Part shown: piece after piece, positions 13,329 to 22,935 of the stretch
Numbering within the stretch: position 1 is the first letter of the stretch
How the letters are laid out: each line of letters opens with the position of its first letter
DNA from: Clostridia bacterium
GTDB taxonomy: Bacteria; Bacillota; Clostridia; Lachnospirales; Lachnospiraceae
Reading direction: 5' to 3'
Assembly: GCA_910575245.1 (NCBI GenBank)
Contig: CAJTEN010000003.1
Coordinates: forward strand, 1-64,000
DNA length: 64,000 nucleotides
Position numbers and translations under genes: made by a program
The notes under the pieces: generated by a model
What the model was told of the DNA's origin: nothing
The model's input: the letters and a program-made list of their open reading frames with translations, nothing else
Database searches by the model: none

Positions 13329-14807
13329 ATGAGAGGAATTGATACGCAGGTTCGTAAGAACAGACGTCGTATTTTTAAAGAAGTGGCTAATCTGGCTTAT
13401 CATTCGGATAATCTGAAAGATGATGTGGAAGCCCTCCCATATAAAATAGTAAACTACGAAGAATCGGAATATGAGAATATCTACAGGGACCGCGCTATCG
13501 TACGCGAGAGGATCCGTCTGGCTATGGGGCTTTCGCTCAGGCCGGAGAATCAACCGGTTCATCTGACCCAGGGCCTGGAAGAAAGCAATATCGATGAGAA
13601 GTATTATGAGCCGCCCCTGATGCAGGTTATCCCGTCGGCATGTAATGCCTGTCCGGAGAACCGGTACTATGTGACGGATCATTGTATGGGATGTGTGGCG
13701 CATCCCTGCAGGGAGGTATGTCCCCGCGGTGCGATTTCCATGCGGAACGGCAAGTCTGTGATTGATCCGGAGAAATGTATCAAATGTGGTAAATGCAAGG
13801 CGGTATGTCCCTATGATGCCATCTCCCATCAGGTTAGGCCCTGTGCCGGCGCTTGTGGCGTGAATGCTATTAAGAATGATGAGAAGGGAAGAGCAGTCAT
13901 CGATAATGACTTGTGTGTATCCTGCGGACAGTGTATGGTCAACTGTCCTTTCGGTGCAATTGCGGATAAGTCTCAGATTTTCCAGCTGATCCGTGCCATA
14001 CAGTCAGGACATAAGATTATCGCGCAGGTGGCACCTGCATTTGCAGGACAGTTCGGACCCAATGTGACGCCGGATATGCTGAAGACGGCGCTGAAAGAAT
14101 TGGGATTTTATGATGTATATGAGACAGCGATTGGAGCGGATCTGGGCGCGATTGCGGAGGCGGAGCACTATGCTTCCGAGGTGGCTACCGGTAAGCTGCC
14201 TTTCAGCCTGACATCCTGCTGCCCGTCATGGTCTGTGCTTGCCAAGAAGTTTTTCCCGGAGACCATCGATAAGATCTCCAATGCCCTGACGCCGATGGTC
14301 GCGACAGCCAGGATCATCAAGGAAGACTATCCGGATGCCAAGGTGGTGTTTATAGGGCCGTGTGCATCCAAGAAACTGGAAGCTTCCAGAAGAACAATAC
14401 GTTCCGATGTAGACTTTGTAATCACTTTTGAAGAACTGGCCGGTATTTTTGAGGCCAGAGGAATTCTGCTGGAAGAGATCCAGGCACTGGATGAATTAAA
14501 CGGTGCGACCAGTGCGGGACGCGGTTATGGTGTGGCCGGCGGTGTGGCAAGCGCGATCGAAGAATGCGTGCGAGAATATTACCCGGATGTGGATGTGAAT
14601 ATTGAACACGCGGAGAGCCTTTCCGAGTGCAGGAAAATGCTGATGCTGGCGAAAGCCGGTAAGAAGAACGGCTGTCTGATTGAAGGGATGGCCTGCCCGG
14701 GCGGATGTGTGGCAGGCGCCGGGACTAACATTGCCGTGCCGGCTGCGGCAAAAGCGGTCAGCAATTTCAAGAGTGCAGCCAGGAAGAAAATCCCGGATCA
14801 TGCCTGA
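13329..14807 (+). CDS. [FeFe] hydrogenase, group B-like
   Basis: A 492-aa iron-only hydrogenase. Ferredoxin-type clusters come first: CMGCVAHPCREVCP (about 119-132), CIKCGKCKAVCP (about 148-159) and CVSCGQCMVNCP (about 197-208). The H-cluster domain follows: L1 TSCCPSW (about 298-304), L2 IGPCASKKLE (about 341-350) and L3 EGMACPGGCVAGAG (about 454-467). All four H-cluster cysteines are present, but L2 reads GPC instead of the MPC of classical enzymes and L3 ends GAG instead of GGG. This is the pattern of the group B (TIGR04105-type) monomeric hydrogenases. It likely disposes of or senses reducing power as H2, with ferredoxin as partner. Start ATG 13329 has AGGAAGGAGCAATC upstream. The maturation genes hydEFG are not in the window. 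Confidence 0.88.
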   Translation: MRGIDTQVRKNRRRIFKEVANLAYHSDNLKDDVEALPYKIVNYEESEYENIYRDRAIVRERIRLAMGLSLRPENQPVHLTQGLEESNIDEKYYEPPLMQVIPSACNACPENRYYVTDHCMGCVAHPCREVCPRGAISMRNGKSVIDPEKCIKCGKCKAVCPYDAISHQVRPCAGACGVNAIKNDEKGRAVIDNDLCVSCGQCMVNCPFGAIADKSQIFQLIRAIQSGHKIIAQVAPAFAGQFGPNVTPDMLKTALKELGFYDVYETAIGADLGAIAEAEHYASEVATGKLPFSLTSCCPSWSVLAKKFFPETIDKISNALTPMVATARIIKEDYPDAKVVFIGPCASKKLEASRRTIRSDVDFVITFEELAGIFEARGILLEEIQALDELNGATSAGRGYGVAGGVASAIEECVREYYPDVDVNIEHAESLSECRKMLMLAKAGKKNGCLIEGMACPGGCVAGAGTNIAVPAAAKAVSNFKSAARKKIPDHA

Positions 14808-14854
14808 TAATGGGAAAATGCTGTTAACATCTTTTAATATTTGGAGAAAAGAAA

Positions 14855-16312
14855 ATGAGTCAGAAAATAAGAACAAGATTTGCCCCAAGTCCTACGGGAC
14901 GTATGCATGTGGGCAATTTAAGAACTGCGTTGTATGCGTATTTGATTGCAAAACATGAGGGCGGCGATTTTATCTTAAGAATTGAGGATACGGATCAGGA
15001 ACGCTACGTGGAAGGAGCCGTGGATATCATATACCGCACTCTGGATAAGACAGGGCTGGTCCATGACGAGGGGCCGGACAAGGACGGCGGTGCCGGACCT
15101 TATGTACAGAGTGAGCGCCAGAGCCAGGGGATTTATTTGCAGTATGCCAGGCAGCTGATCGACAAGGGACAGGCATATTACTGCTTCTGTGACAAGGACA
15201 GACTGGCGACGCTTACGCAGACTGTGGCGGGTAAGGAAATCAATGTGTACGATAAGCACTGCCTGCATTTGTCCAGGGAAGAGGTTGAGGCTAATCTGGC
15301 AGCCGGAAAGCCTTATGTCATCAGGCAGAATAACCCTACAGAAGGGACAACAACCTTCCATGATGATATTTACGGGGATATTACGGTAGATAACAGCGAA
15401 TTGGACGATATGATCCTGATTAAATCAGACGGTTACCCGACTTACAATTTCGCCAATGTGGTGGATGACCATTTGATGGGAATTACCCATGTGGTCAGAG
15501 GCAATGAGTACCTCTCCTCGTCACCCAAGTATAACCGTCTGTATGAGGCGTTCGGATGGGAAGTGCCGGAGTATGTTCATTGCCCGCTGATTACGGACGA
15601 GAATCATCAGAAGCTTTCCAAGAGATGCGGACATTCTTCTTATGAAGATTTGATAGAGCAGGGATTCGTGACAGAGGCCGTTGTTAACTTTGTGGCGCTT
15701 TTGGGATGGAGCCCGGAAGACAATACAGAGATCTTTACATTGGAAGAACTGACTCGGAAGTTTGACTATCATCATCTGTCCAAATCACCGGCAGTGTTTG
15801 ACTATACGAAGCTGAGATGGATGAACGGAGAGTACTTGAAGGCAATGGATTTCGAACGCTTCTATGAGATGGCAGAGCCTTATCTGAAAGAAGCGCTTAC
15901 CGGGGAACTGGATCTTAAGAAGATCGCGGCCATGGTCAAGACAAGGATAGAAATCTTTCCGGATATCAGGGAGATGGTGGACTTCTTTGAGGAACTGCCG
16001 GAATACGATGTGACGATGTACACACATAAGAAGATGAAGACCAGTCAGGAGTCATCTCTGGAAGTACTGCAGGAGATACTGCCGCTTCTGGAGGAGCAGA
16101 CAGATTACAGTAATGATGCGCTGTATCAGACGCTGTCAGCTTATGTAGAGCGTAAGGGATGCAAGAACGGATATGTGATGTGGCCGGTGAGAACGGCGGT
16201 CTCCGGGAAACAGATGACGCCGGCGGGCGCTACGGAGATTATGGAAGTGCTTGGGAAAGAAGAATCCCTGCGCAGAATCCGTAAGGGAATCGAGAAATTA
16301 CAGAGTGTCTGA
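14855..16312 (+). CDS. gltX: glutamyl-tRNA synthetase
   Basis: A 485-aa class I aminoacyl-tRNA synthetase that charges tRNA-Glu (and possibly tRNA-Gln, as in many Firmicutes with GatCAB). The N-terminal [19 protein letters not shown] holds the HIGH-type motif (MHVG). The KMSKS equivalent is KLSKR in [16 protein letters not shown] (about 250-265). The catalytic loop [13 protein letters not shown] is intact. The anticodon-binding domain occupies about 330-480. Start ATG 14855 follows GGAGAAAAGAAA. It follows the hydrogenase by 47 bp and overlaps the helicase start by 8 nt. No T-box leader was seen. Confidence 0.95.
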   Translation: MSQKIRTRFAPSPTGRMHVGNLRTALYAYLIAKHEGGDFILRIEDTDQERYVEGAVDIIYRTLDKTGLVHDEGPDKDGGAGPYVQSERQSQGIYLQYARQLIDKGQAYYCFCDKDRLATLTQTVAGKEINVYDKHCLHLSREEVEANLAAGKPYVIRQNNPTEGTTTFHDDIYGDITVDNSELDDMILIKSDGYPTYNFANVVDDHLMGITHVVRGNEYLSSSPKYNRLYEAFGWEVPEYVHCPLITDENHQKLSKRCGHSSYEDLIEQGFVTEAVVNFVALLGWSPEDNTEIFTLEELTRKFDYHHLSKSPAVFDYTKLRWMNGEYLKAMDFERFYEMAEPYLKEALTGELDLKKIAAMVKTRIEIFPDIREMVDFFEELPEYDVTMYTHKKMKTSQESSLEVLQEILPLLEEQTDYSNDALYQTLSAYVERKGCKNGYVMWPVRTAVSGKQMTPAGATEIMEVLGKEESLRRIRKGIEKLQSV

Positions 16313-18143
16313 GCAGATTGTTAATCCGAATCAGGAGAAAGCGATCATGCACACTGCCGGAGCCGCGCAGGTTATTGCGGGTCCCGGCAGCGGCAAGACC
16401 TTTGTCACCGTACACCGTATCAAACATCTCATCACATATCAGGGAGTTGATCCCGCACGCATCCTGGTCATTACTTTTACGAAAGCGGCGGCACTGGAAA
16501 TGCAGGAACGTTTCTTTCGTCTCATGGAACCGGAGAATCCACCGGTTAGATTCGGCACTTTCCATGCCGTGTTCTATCACATTCTGAGACAATCTGCCAG
16601 ATATCGTGGCTATTCCATTATGACAGAATCAGAGAAAAGAAAACAAATGCGCCAGATTATCCGTATGTACAGCAGATTCGCCTGTCTGCAGGAGGAGGAT
16701 CTGGAAGAACTGATCGCCTTCATCAGTGCGCATAAGACCTCAACATCCAGAAAGCCGTTTTCTGTACGGGGTATCACAGAGGAGGATATCAGATTTATTC
16801 TGAAAGAATATGAAGCTTATCAACAGGAATTTGGACAGATGGATTTCGATGATATTATGATTTTCTGTCACAGACTGCTGCTGGAAGAGCCGGAGGTACT
16901 GAAGGTGTGGCAGGAGCAGTTCCAATACATTCTCGTGGATGAGTTCCAGGATATATCGCCTATGCAGTACGAAATCGTAAAACTGCTTGCGGCTCCGGAA
17001 CAGAATCTGTTTATCGTAGGGGATGACGACCAGTCTATCTATGGATTCCGGGGCGCAAGTCCCGACAGTATGCAGCGCTTCAGACAGGACTATCCGGACG
17101 CGGAGCGGATTCTTCTGGACAGAAATTACAGGTGCCATGGACAGATCGTGGCGGCGGCGCTTAAAGTAATTGGAGGAAACCATAACCGTATCGGGAAGCT
17201 GATCCATGCGACACATGAGAAGGGGGAAGGCTTTCGGCTGTGCCTGTATGAAAATGAGGAGGAAGCGCAGAAATATTTTATACAGGAATTACACTGCAGA
17301 CAGAAGGAAAAGCAGCTAAGCACATGCGCGGTGATCTGCAGGACGAATTATGACTGTGCCAGGTGGGCACAGGTTCTGCGCAGGAATGCTATCCCTTTTT
17401 CCATGAAGGAGGCACCGAAGAGCCGATTCAGGCATTTTGTGAATCAGGATATTATGGCCTACCTGATGCTGGCGGACGGTGATCTTCGGAGGAAGCATTT
17501 CCTGAGGATCATCAACCGGCCGGTAAGATATTTGAGAAGGGACAGTATGCCGGAAGAGACTGTCAGGGAAGAGAGTATGCTGCAGTATTACCGGGATGCT
17601 CCGGTATTGCAGGAGAGAGTCCGGGCGCTTTTTCGGGATATCCGGTGGCTTTGCGGCAGAAAGCTGTATTTTCAGATCCACTACATCCGTAATGTGATCG
17701 GATATGATAACTATTTACGGGAAAAATACGGTGTGCATAGAGCGGAGGAACTGATCCGGACCGCAACGGAATTCCAGGAGTTTTCCAGACAGTTTCAGAC
17801 ACTGCAGGAGATGAAAACTTATATAGAGCAATGCGAAGAGACGATCAAAGAAGTACAGGAGCAAAGCAGGAGGACGGATGTAAAAACACAGACAGAGCAG
17901 GGAATCAGCCTGCTGACCATGCATGCCGCTAAGGGACTGGAATTTGATACCGTCTATGTGCCGGAATGCCAGGAAGGAAAGATTCCTTCCTCCAAGTCGA
18001 TAACGGAAGCAGAGGTGGAGGAGGAGCGCCGCATGTTTTACGTGGCAATGACCAGGGCGAAGAAGAAGCTGTGGCTTATGGCATACAAAGGAAAAACCGG
18101 AAAAGATGCACCTTCCCGGTTTTTGACGTGCCTGAGGCGATGA
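16305..18143 (+). CDS. UvrD/PcrA-type superfamily 1 DNA helicase
   Basis: About 612 aa. The likely start is GTG 16305, overlapping gltX by 8 nt, giving (M)[18 protein letters not shown] as in this family; an upstream TTG at 16251 is possible. SF1 motifs in order: Walker [10 protein letters not shown] (about 25-33), TFTKAAA, FDDIMIF, motif [14 protein letters not shown] (about 212-223), motif [16 protein letters not shown] (about 240-252), LDRNYR, motif [20 protein letters not shown] (about 535-553), and motif [17 protein letters not shown]. It is shorter than PcrA (about 730 aa) and has no C-terminal Tudor tail. Likely role: repair or restart helicase unwinding 3'-to-5'. Confidence 0.9.
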   Translation: MSEQIVNPNQEKAIMHTAGAAQVIAGPGSGKTFVTVHRIKHLITYQGVDPARILVITFTKAAALEMQERFFRLMEPENPPVRFGTFHAVFYHILRQSARYRGYSIMTESEKRKQMRQIIRMYSRFACLQEEDLEELIAFISAHKTSTSRKPFSVRGITEEDIRFILKEYEAYQQEFGQMDFDDIMIFCHRLLLEEPEVLKVWQEQFQYILVDEFQDISPMQYEIVKLLAAPEQNLFIVGDDDQSIYGFRGASPDSMQRFRQDYPDAERILLDRNYRCHGQIVAAALKVIGGNHNRIGKLIHATHEKGEGFRLCLYENEEEAQKYFIQELHCRQKEKQLSTCAVICRTNYDCARWAQVLRRNAIPFSMKEAPKSRFRHFVNQDIMAYLMLADGDLRRKHFLRIINRPVRYLRRDSMPEETVREESMLQYYRDAPVLQERVRALFRDIRWLCGRKLYFQIHYIRNVIGYDNYLREKYGVHRAEELIRTATEFQEFSRQFQTLQEMKTYIEQCEETIKEVQEQSRRTDVKTQTEQGISLLTMHAAKGLEFDTVYVPECQEGKIPSSKSITEAEVEEERRMFYVAMTRAKKKLWLMAYKGKTGKDAPSRFLTCLRR

Positions 18144-18161
18144 AGCTGAACACCAAATGGG

Positions 18162-18500
18162 TTATTTATCATCATCAATCAATTCATCGAATTCCGCCGA
18201 ATCCAGATACTCGTCAAAAGCGTCCGCTACAGCCTCATATTCCTCGTCATCTTCAATATAAGTGAGTTCCGGCTCCTCGTTCGGGTCGTTGGGATTTTCA
18301 CTGTAACGATAGAACCACACTTCGCCTTCTGTGTTTTCTCCGGATTCATCCAGAGGAAGGAGGACGATATAGTCCTGATCGGATACGGTAAGGATCGTGA
18401 TTACGGCACAGGTGACAGAAGTGCCGTCCTCCAGATCCAGGTCTACCGTCATTTCCTCGGCATCGTAACTGTTGTCTGTGTTGGGATTATTATTGCTCAT
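18162..18500 (-). CDS. DUF1292 family protein
   Basis: A 112-aa acidic protein. The core VDLDLEDGTSVTCAVITILTV, then DQDYIVLLPLDESG and EVWFYRYSEN, matches DUF1292 (YrzB-like), a small beta-rich family of unknown function common in Firmicutes. The C-terminus is very acidic (YLDSAEFDELIDDDK). Start ATG 18500 follows AAAGGATGACATCAT. It faces the helicase gene convergently with 18 bp between stops. Confidence 0.88.
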   Translation of the reverse strand: MSNNNPNTDNSYDAEEMTVDLDLEDGTSVTCAVITILTVSDQDYIVLLPLDESGENTEGEVWFYRYSENPNDPNEEPELTYIEDDEEYEAVADAFDEYLDSAEFDELIDDDK

Positions 18501-18617
18501 ATGATGTCATCCTTTCTATACAGCATTTTGATATTTCAGATATCTGTGTTGCTGTCTGATTTCTATTTTACCGAAAACAGGGATGATATTCAATGTATTT
18601 ATTATGCTGGAAGAATT

Positions 18618-18649
18618 GTAGCAGTTCAGCTTTTCGGCTTCCCTGTTAC
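18618..18649. repeat. GTAACAG...CTGTTAC palindrome, copy 2 (imperfect)
   Basis: GTAGCAGTTCAGC...CTTCCCTGTTAC forms an imperfect dyad around TTTTCGG. It lies in the 283-bp gap divergent between DUF1292 and the GH13 gene. It shares its left arm with copy 1 and its right arm with copy 3. Confidence 0.5.
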
Positions 18650-18740
18650 TCAATTTTCACATATTTTACAAATTTTTATACAGAAATTCTGGTTTCTATG
18701 TTAGAATGATAATATGGGATTTCTTGCAGGAATGCTTTAT

Positions 18741-18769
18741 TTGTCAGAAACAATAGGATGACTTATATT
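18741..18769 (+). promoter_or_regulatory. possible promoter before the GH13-like gene
   Basis: TTGTCA (18741-18746), a 17-nt spacer and TATATT (18764-18769) match well. However, the predicted transcript start would fall at the ribosome-binding site, so an upstream alternative (TAATAT near 18712) is also possible. Confidence 0.35.
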
Positions 18770-18783
18770 TGTCGGAGGATTTC

Positions 18784-20826
18784 ATGTATAAAGACTTCAA
18801 AATAAGTAAGACACAAAATTATCCTTTAGGCGTGTATTTCCGGCATGCAGGGTTGCATATTGCGGCAGTGCACAGGAGGACACCAGGTAATGATCCGGCA
18901 GAGTTTGGTATTATACTGTATGATAAGAAACACAGGAATGGAGCCAGAATTCCTTTCCCGGAAGAAGGAAGGGTAGGTTCCGTGTATGCCATGCTGCTGG
19001 AGGGATATCAGAACAGAGAGTTCAGCTACCTGTTTTACTGTGGTGACAAGGTGTGGCAGGATCCATACTGCAGGAAGACGGAATATTCTTCAAAATACGG
19101 TGTTCCGGGCAAAGCTTTGGCACACTGCATGGTGCCGGATACGGCCTACGACTGGGAGGAAGACAAGGCTCCGGGAATTTCCTATGAGAATACAGTATTA
19201 TATGCGCTTCATGTGCGCGGCTTTACGAAGCATAAATCGTCCGGCGTAAAACACCGGGGGACTTATGCCGGACTGACAGAGAAGATTCCTTATTTGAAAG
19301 AACTGGGTATTACATCGCTTGTTCTCATGCCGTCTTATGAATTCGATGAGATACAGGTACAGGCAAACATATCCGCTGCCTTGTCGATGGAACAGGCGGC
19401 TGCTTCCTATAAGCAGACAGCAGGGAACGGGGCAGAGAATGCGTATTTTACGGGTACTGAAGAGAAGCCGTGGAAAATAAATTACTGGGGATTTTGCAGG
19501 GGGCTGTATTATTGTCCTAAATCCGGTTATGCGCATAGCCGGGATGCAGTGACAGAGTATAAAGATATGGTCAGAGAATTGCATCGAAACGGTATTGAGG
19601 TGCTTATGCAGTTTTATTTTCCGCCGGAAGTTGCCTCGGTAGATATGCTGGATATTCTGAAATACTGGACGGTGGAATATCATATAGACGGTTTCCATGT
19701 ACTGGGAGTGGATCTTCCGATCGGCATGTTTGCCGAAGAACCGCTTCTCTCCGGAACGAAACTTCTGACGATACAGCAGTATTGTCCGCCTGAAAGCACG
19801 GAAACAATGCGTAATGTGGGATGGCTGAGCGAAGGCTTCATGTATGATATACGCAGATTGTTAAAAGGTGATGACAACATGATCAACCGGTTTATCTTCC
19901 ATGTACGCAATAACAGGCCTGAGGTAGGAATCATTAATTATATAGCCAAGTGGGAGGGATTCTGCCTGGCGGACCTGGTATCCTATGACCGCAAACATAA
20001 TGAGGATAACGGAGAAGACAACCGGGATGGAACGGATTATAACTGCAGCTGGAATTGCGGTGTGGAAGGCAGAAGCCGTAAGAAATATATTACACAGCTG
20101 CGTATGAAGCAGATGAAAAATGCACTGACGATGGTTTTTCTTGCGCAGGGAACACCCCTTCTTTACAACGGCGATGAGTTTGGCAATTCGCAGGGCGGAA
20201 ACAATAATCCATACTGCCAGGATAATGCCGTAACGTGGATCAAATGGAATCAGATGGAAAGCAACGGACAGCTTCTGGACTATACCCGCATGCTTATTGA
20301 TTTGCGCAGGAGCCATCCGGTTCTGCACAGTCCTATGCCGCTGAAAGGCATGGATTATCTTTCCTGCGGATATCCGGATATCTCTTTCCATGGCAGGGAA
20401 GCCTGGCGGCCGGATACCAGTCCCGTGAGCAGGACCATGGGGATTATGTACTGCGGATATTACGGAGAGATTGACGGGCACAGAGACGAAGATTTCATTT
20501 ATTTCGGAATCAATCTGCACTGGGAGAAGCATTCTCTCGGGCTTCCGAAGCTTCCAAGGGGTAAGGTGTGGAAGCTGTGTGTTTCTACGGATTCCGAAAA
20601 TCAGACAGTTGAGAAGGATGATGGGAATTTGCAGGAAATTACGCTTGCGCCGAGAACAATTGTCATCTATACGACGAAGGATTGTCCTGTTTTTGCAACA
20701 GGGACACATCGCCGGAAACGAGGCAGGACTTCTGTGGACAAGTCATCCGGGGAAGGTGCAGCGGAAATTTCTTTAGATGAAGATATGGTAGAAAAAAAGA
20801 TTTCCGGCGGTCAGAAGACGGTATAG
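18784..20826 (+). CDS. GH13-fold glycogen-debranching-like protein, catalytic residues lost
   Basis: 680 aa from ATG 18784 (CGGAGG 5 nt upstream). The layout matches GlgX/TreX-type proteins: an N-terminal CBM48-like domain (about 10-105), then a TIM barrel with YALHVRGFTKHKSSGV (about 141-155). LVSYDRKHNEDNGEDNRDGT (about 398-417) and LLYNGDEFGNSQGGNNNPY (about 459-477) are family hallmarks. The catalytic positions are replaced: region I DVVxNH is MQFYFPP (about 275-281); the nucleophile motif GFRxD is GFHVLG (about 303-308); the acid/base Glu motif is not recognisable; and HD of region IV is WE in AKWEGF (about 388-393). So it is probably a non-hydrolytic glucan-binding or regulatory relative. 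Substrate binding is inference. Confidence 0.8.
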   Translation: MYKDFKISKTQNYPLGVYFRHAGLHIAAVHRRTPGNDPAEFGIILYDKKHRNGARIPFPEEGRVGSVYAMLLEGYQNREFSYLFYCGDKVWQDPYCRKTEYSSKYGVPGKALAHCMVPDTAYDWEEDKAPGISYENTVLYALHVRGFTKHKSSGVKHRGTYAGLTEKIPYLKELGITSLVLMPSYEFDEIQVQANISAALSMEQAAASYKQTAGNGAENAYFTGTEEKPWKINYWGFCRGLYYCPKSGYAHSRDAVTEYKDMVRELHRNGIEVLMQFYFPPEVASVDMLDILKYWTVEYHIDGFHVLGVDLPIGMFAEEPLLSGTKLLTIQQYCPPESTETMRNVGWLSEGFMYDIRRLLKGDDNMINRFIFHVRNNRPEVGIINYIAKWEGFCLADLVSYDRKHNEDNGEDNRDGTDYNCSWNCGVEGRSRKKYITQLRMKQMKNALTMVFLAQGTPLLYNGDEFGNSQGGNNNPYCQDNAVTWIKWNQMESNGQLLDYTRMLIDLRRSHPVLHSPMPLKGMDYLSCGYPDISFHGREAWRPDTSPVSRTMGIMYCGYYGEIDGHRDEDFIYFGINLHWEKHSLGLPKLPRGKVWKLCVSTDSENQTVEKDDGNLQEITLAPRTIVIYTTKDCPVFATGTHRRKRGRTSVDKSSGEGAAEISLDEDMVEKKISGGQKTV

Positions 20827-20834
20827 AGGGAACC

Positions 20835-21404
20835 ATGAGACAGGAAAATTTGAGTATGAATAAAGCTTGGCAGCATTTTAAAACAATTACACAGCATAAA
20901 CGCCTTGTTATGGAGGGATGCTTTAAGGTTGGGCTGTACCGGCAGGGAATTCTGCATGACCTGTCTAAATTCAGTCCGGAGGAATTTATGGTGGGAGCCA
21001 GATACTGGCAGGGAAACAGAAGTCCCAACAACGCGGAACGGGAGGCGATTGGATATTCTTCGGCGTGGCTGCATCATAAAGGAAGAAATAAGCATCATTA
21101 TGAATACTGGATTGATTACAGCTGCCGGGGGATCGAGGGCGGTATGGCGCCTGCCCCTATGCCGAAGCGGTATATTGTGGAAATGTTTATGGACAGAGTT
21201 GCGGCATGTAAGGTGTATCATAAGGATGCTTATACAGACAGGGATCCGCTGCTGTATTATCAGTCATCCCAGACACCGCCGCCGCTTCATCCCAGGACTA
21301 AGAATATGCTGGAGTTTCTTCTGCGTATGCTTGCTAAGCAGGGCGAAGAGAAGACTTTCCGGTATATCCGGACGAGAATCCTTAAGAATCCCCGTGTCGG
21401 CTGA
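20835..21404 (+). CDS. DUF5662 family protein
   Basis: A 189-aa protein. The features GLYRQGILHDLSKFSPEEF (about 33-51) and AWLHHKGRNKHHYEYW (about 77-92) hold the conserved His and Asp residues of DUF5662, which look like a metal-binding HD-type helical fold. PMPKRYIVEMFMDRVAACKVY is also characteristic. Function is unknown. It begins 8 bp after the GH13-like gene and is probably co-transcribed. The overlapping second frame (20905-21411) is a shadow. Confidence 0.85.
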   Translation: MRQENLSMNKAWQHFKTITQHKRLVMEGCFKVGLYRQGILHDLSKFSPEEFMVGARYWQGNRSPNNAEREAIGYSSAWLHHKGRNKHHYEYWIDYSCRGIEGGMAPAPMPKRYIVEMFMDRVAACKVYHKDAYTDRDPLLYYQSSQTPPPLHPRTKNMLEFLLRMLAKQGEEKTFRYIRTRILKNPRVG

Positions 21405-21435
21405 TTTTTAGTTCTTTTTCGGAATGGATGTTACA

Positions 21436-21470
21436 GAGGTGTTATTAGCAGTAACACTCTTCTTCTTTTC
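21436..21470 (+). terminator. terminator after DUF5662
   Basis: GTGTTA/TAACAC around TTAGCAG, followed by the pyrimidine run CTCTTCTTCTTTT. Confidence 0.55.
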
Positions 21471-21507
21471 AGCATAGGATAAGGTATGAAAAAAAGGAGA
21501 TGAGAAT

Positions 21508-21780
21508 ATGAATTGTGGTATAATTCTGTTATTTTTACTGTTATGTAACCAGAACGGCCGATCCGGCTGTAATGACGCAGGGTGCGGCTGTGACAGACCT
21601 ACTCCGCCATGCCGCCCGCGGGAAGCAGACTGCGGCTGTGAACGCGAAAGAGGGCGGGAATGCGGAAGAGACCGGGATAATGACCGCGACGGCTGTCCGT
21701 GCAACAATGAATCCCGTTTTGAACCCCGCTTTGAGCCAAGACCGTTCTCTGATACGGGATGCGGGTGTGGCAATAACTAA
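21508..21780 (+). CDS. small Cys-rich protein
   Basis: A 90-aa protein starting ATG 21508 after AAAAAGGAGATGAGAAT. A short hydrophobic N-terminus (MNCGIILLFLLLC) is followed by a low-complexity region rich in Cys, Asp, Arg and Glu: GCNDAGCGCDRPTPPC, DCGCERERGRECGRDRDND, a FEPRFEPR repeat, and GCGCGNN at the end. It contains 13 cysteines. It may be a metal-binding or spore-envelope small protein; no family is recognised. It stands alone between two terminators. Confidence 0.65.
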   Translation: MNCGIILLFLLLCNQNGRSGCNDAGCGCDRPTPPCRPREADCGCERERGRECGRDRDNDRDGCPCNNESRFEPRFEPRPFSDTGCGCGNN

Positions 21781-21829
21781 CCGGCAGCCCTGCGGGCTTG
21801 CCGTGGATGAACTGTTATAAGGTAGTTTC

Positions 21830-21866
21830 CTGCCCTTTCTTTTCGGTTGACGAAAGGAAAGGGCAG
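21830..21866 (+). terminator. strong terminator after the Cys-rich gene
   Basis: CTGCCCTTTCTTTTCG pairs with CGAAAGGAAAGGGCAG around GTTGA, giving a 15-16 bp stem. The downstream tail is only weakly T-rich. Confidence 0.6.
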
Positions 21867-21927
21867 TGTTAAACTATTTTAAATATAGAAGGAAACATAA
21901 ATACAAATGTTTCGGAACGGAGGAAAA

Positions 21928-22932
21928 ATGTTAGACGGACATAAGGTTTTATTCAGCGGCATGCAGGCAACAGGGAATCTTACGCTGGGAAATTATCTCG
22001 GCGCGTTAAAGAACTGGGTTACTCTGTGTGACGAATATATGTGTTTTTACTCAGTCGTTGACCTGCATTCCATTACAGTAAGGCAGGATCCTGCCGAATT
22101 GCGTAAGAGAGCCAGAAATCTGCTGACTTTATACATAGCTGCGGGCATAGATCCGGAGAAGAACTGCCTGTATTATCAGTCCCATGTGTCGGGACATGCT
22201 GAACTGTCATGGATTTTAAACTGCTTTACTTATATGGGTGAACTGAACCGTATGACACAGTTTAAGGATAAGGCAGCGAAGCATGCAGACAATATCAATG
22301 CAGGATTATTTACCTATCCTGTTCTGATGGCTGCAGATATTCTTCTGTACCAGTCGGATGTGGTCCCGGTGGGGAAGGACCAGCTGCAGCATCTGGAAAT
22401 CACAAGGGATATTGCCCAGCGTTTCAATGCCGTCTACGGGGATGTGCTGACGGTTCCGGAGCCGTACATCGGTAAAGCGGGCGCTAAGATTAAGAGCCTG
22501 CAGGACCCGGCCAGGAAAATGTCCAAGTCCGATGAGAATCCCAATGCCAGTATTTATCTGATGGATGACACAGATACGATTATCCGTAAATTTAAGAGAG
22601 CTGTGACGGATTCTGAGGCATGTGTCCGTTACAGCGAGGCACAGCCCGGTATTTCGAATCTGATCGATATTTACTGTGCCTGCACAGGGAAAACTCCGGA
22701 AGAGACAGAGCGGGAGTTTGAAGGCAAAGGATATGGAGACTTCAAAATGGCAGTGGGAGAGGCTGCTGTCAGTGTTTTAAAACCGCTTCAGGACAGATTC
22801 CATGAGTTGTCAGGCAACAAAGACTATATTGACAGGATTATCAAGGAAAATGCGGAGAAGGCTGACTACTACGCAGCCAAAACTCTCCGCAAAGTACAGA
22901 AGAAGGTTGGGTTTCCGGAGAAAATCAGATAG
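21928..22932 (+). CDS. trpS: tryptophanyl-tRNA synthetase
   Basis: 334 aa, normal TrpS length. Start ATG 21928 follows GGAGGAAAA; an ATG 21 nt upstream has no site. The class I motif corresponding to HIGH is in SGMQATGNLTLGNYLGAL (about 10-27, TxGN). KMSKS is exact in RKMSKSDENPNASIYL (about 198-213). VGKDQLQHLEITRDIA, which binds tryptophan and ATP, is intact. Charges tRNA-Trp. No T-box-like leader is evident in the short 5' region. It is convergent with the histidine phosphatase gene 4 bp downstream. Confidence 0.95.
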   Translation: MLDGHKVLFSGMQATGNLTLGNYLGALKNWVTLCDEYMCFYSVVDLHSITVRQDPAELRKRARNLLTLYIAAGIDPEKNCLYYQSHVSGHAELSWILNCFTYMGELNRMTQFKDKAAKHADNINAGLFTYPVLMAADILLYQSDVVPVGKDQLQHLEITRDIAQRFNAVYGDVLTVPEPYIGKAGAKIKSLQDPARKMSKSDENPNASIYLMDDTDTIIRKFKRAVTDSEACVRYSEAQPGISNLIDIYCACTGKTPEETEREFEGKGYGDFKMAVGEAAVSVLKPLQDRFHELSGNKDYIDRIIKENAEKADYYAAKTLRKVQKKVGFPEKIR

Positions 22933-22935
22933 CCC

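Noticed and set aside
14808..14854. T-box leaders for gltX and trpS
   Set aside because: The 5' regions are too short (47 bp before gltX; about 60 bp after the terminator before trpS) and show no T-box sequence or specifier stem.
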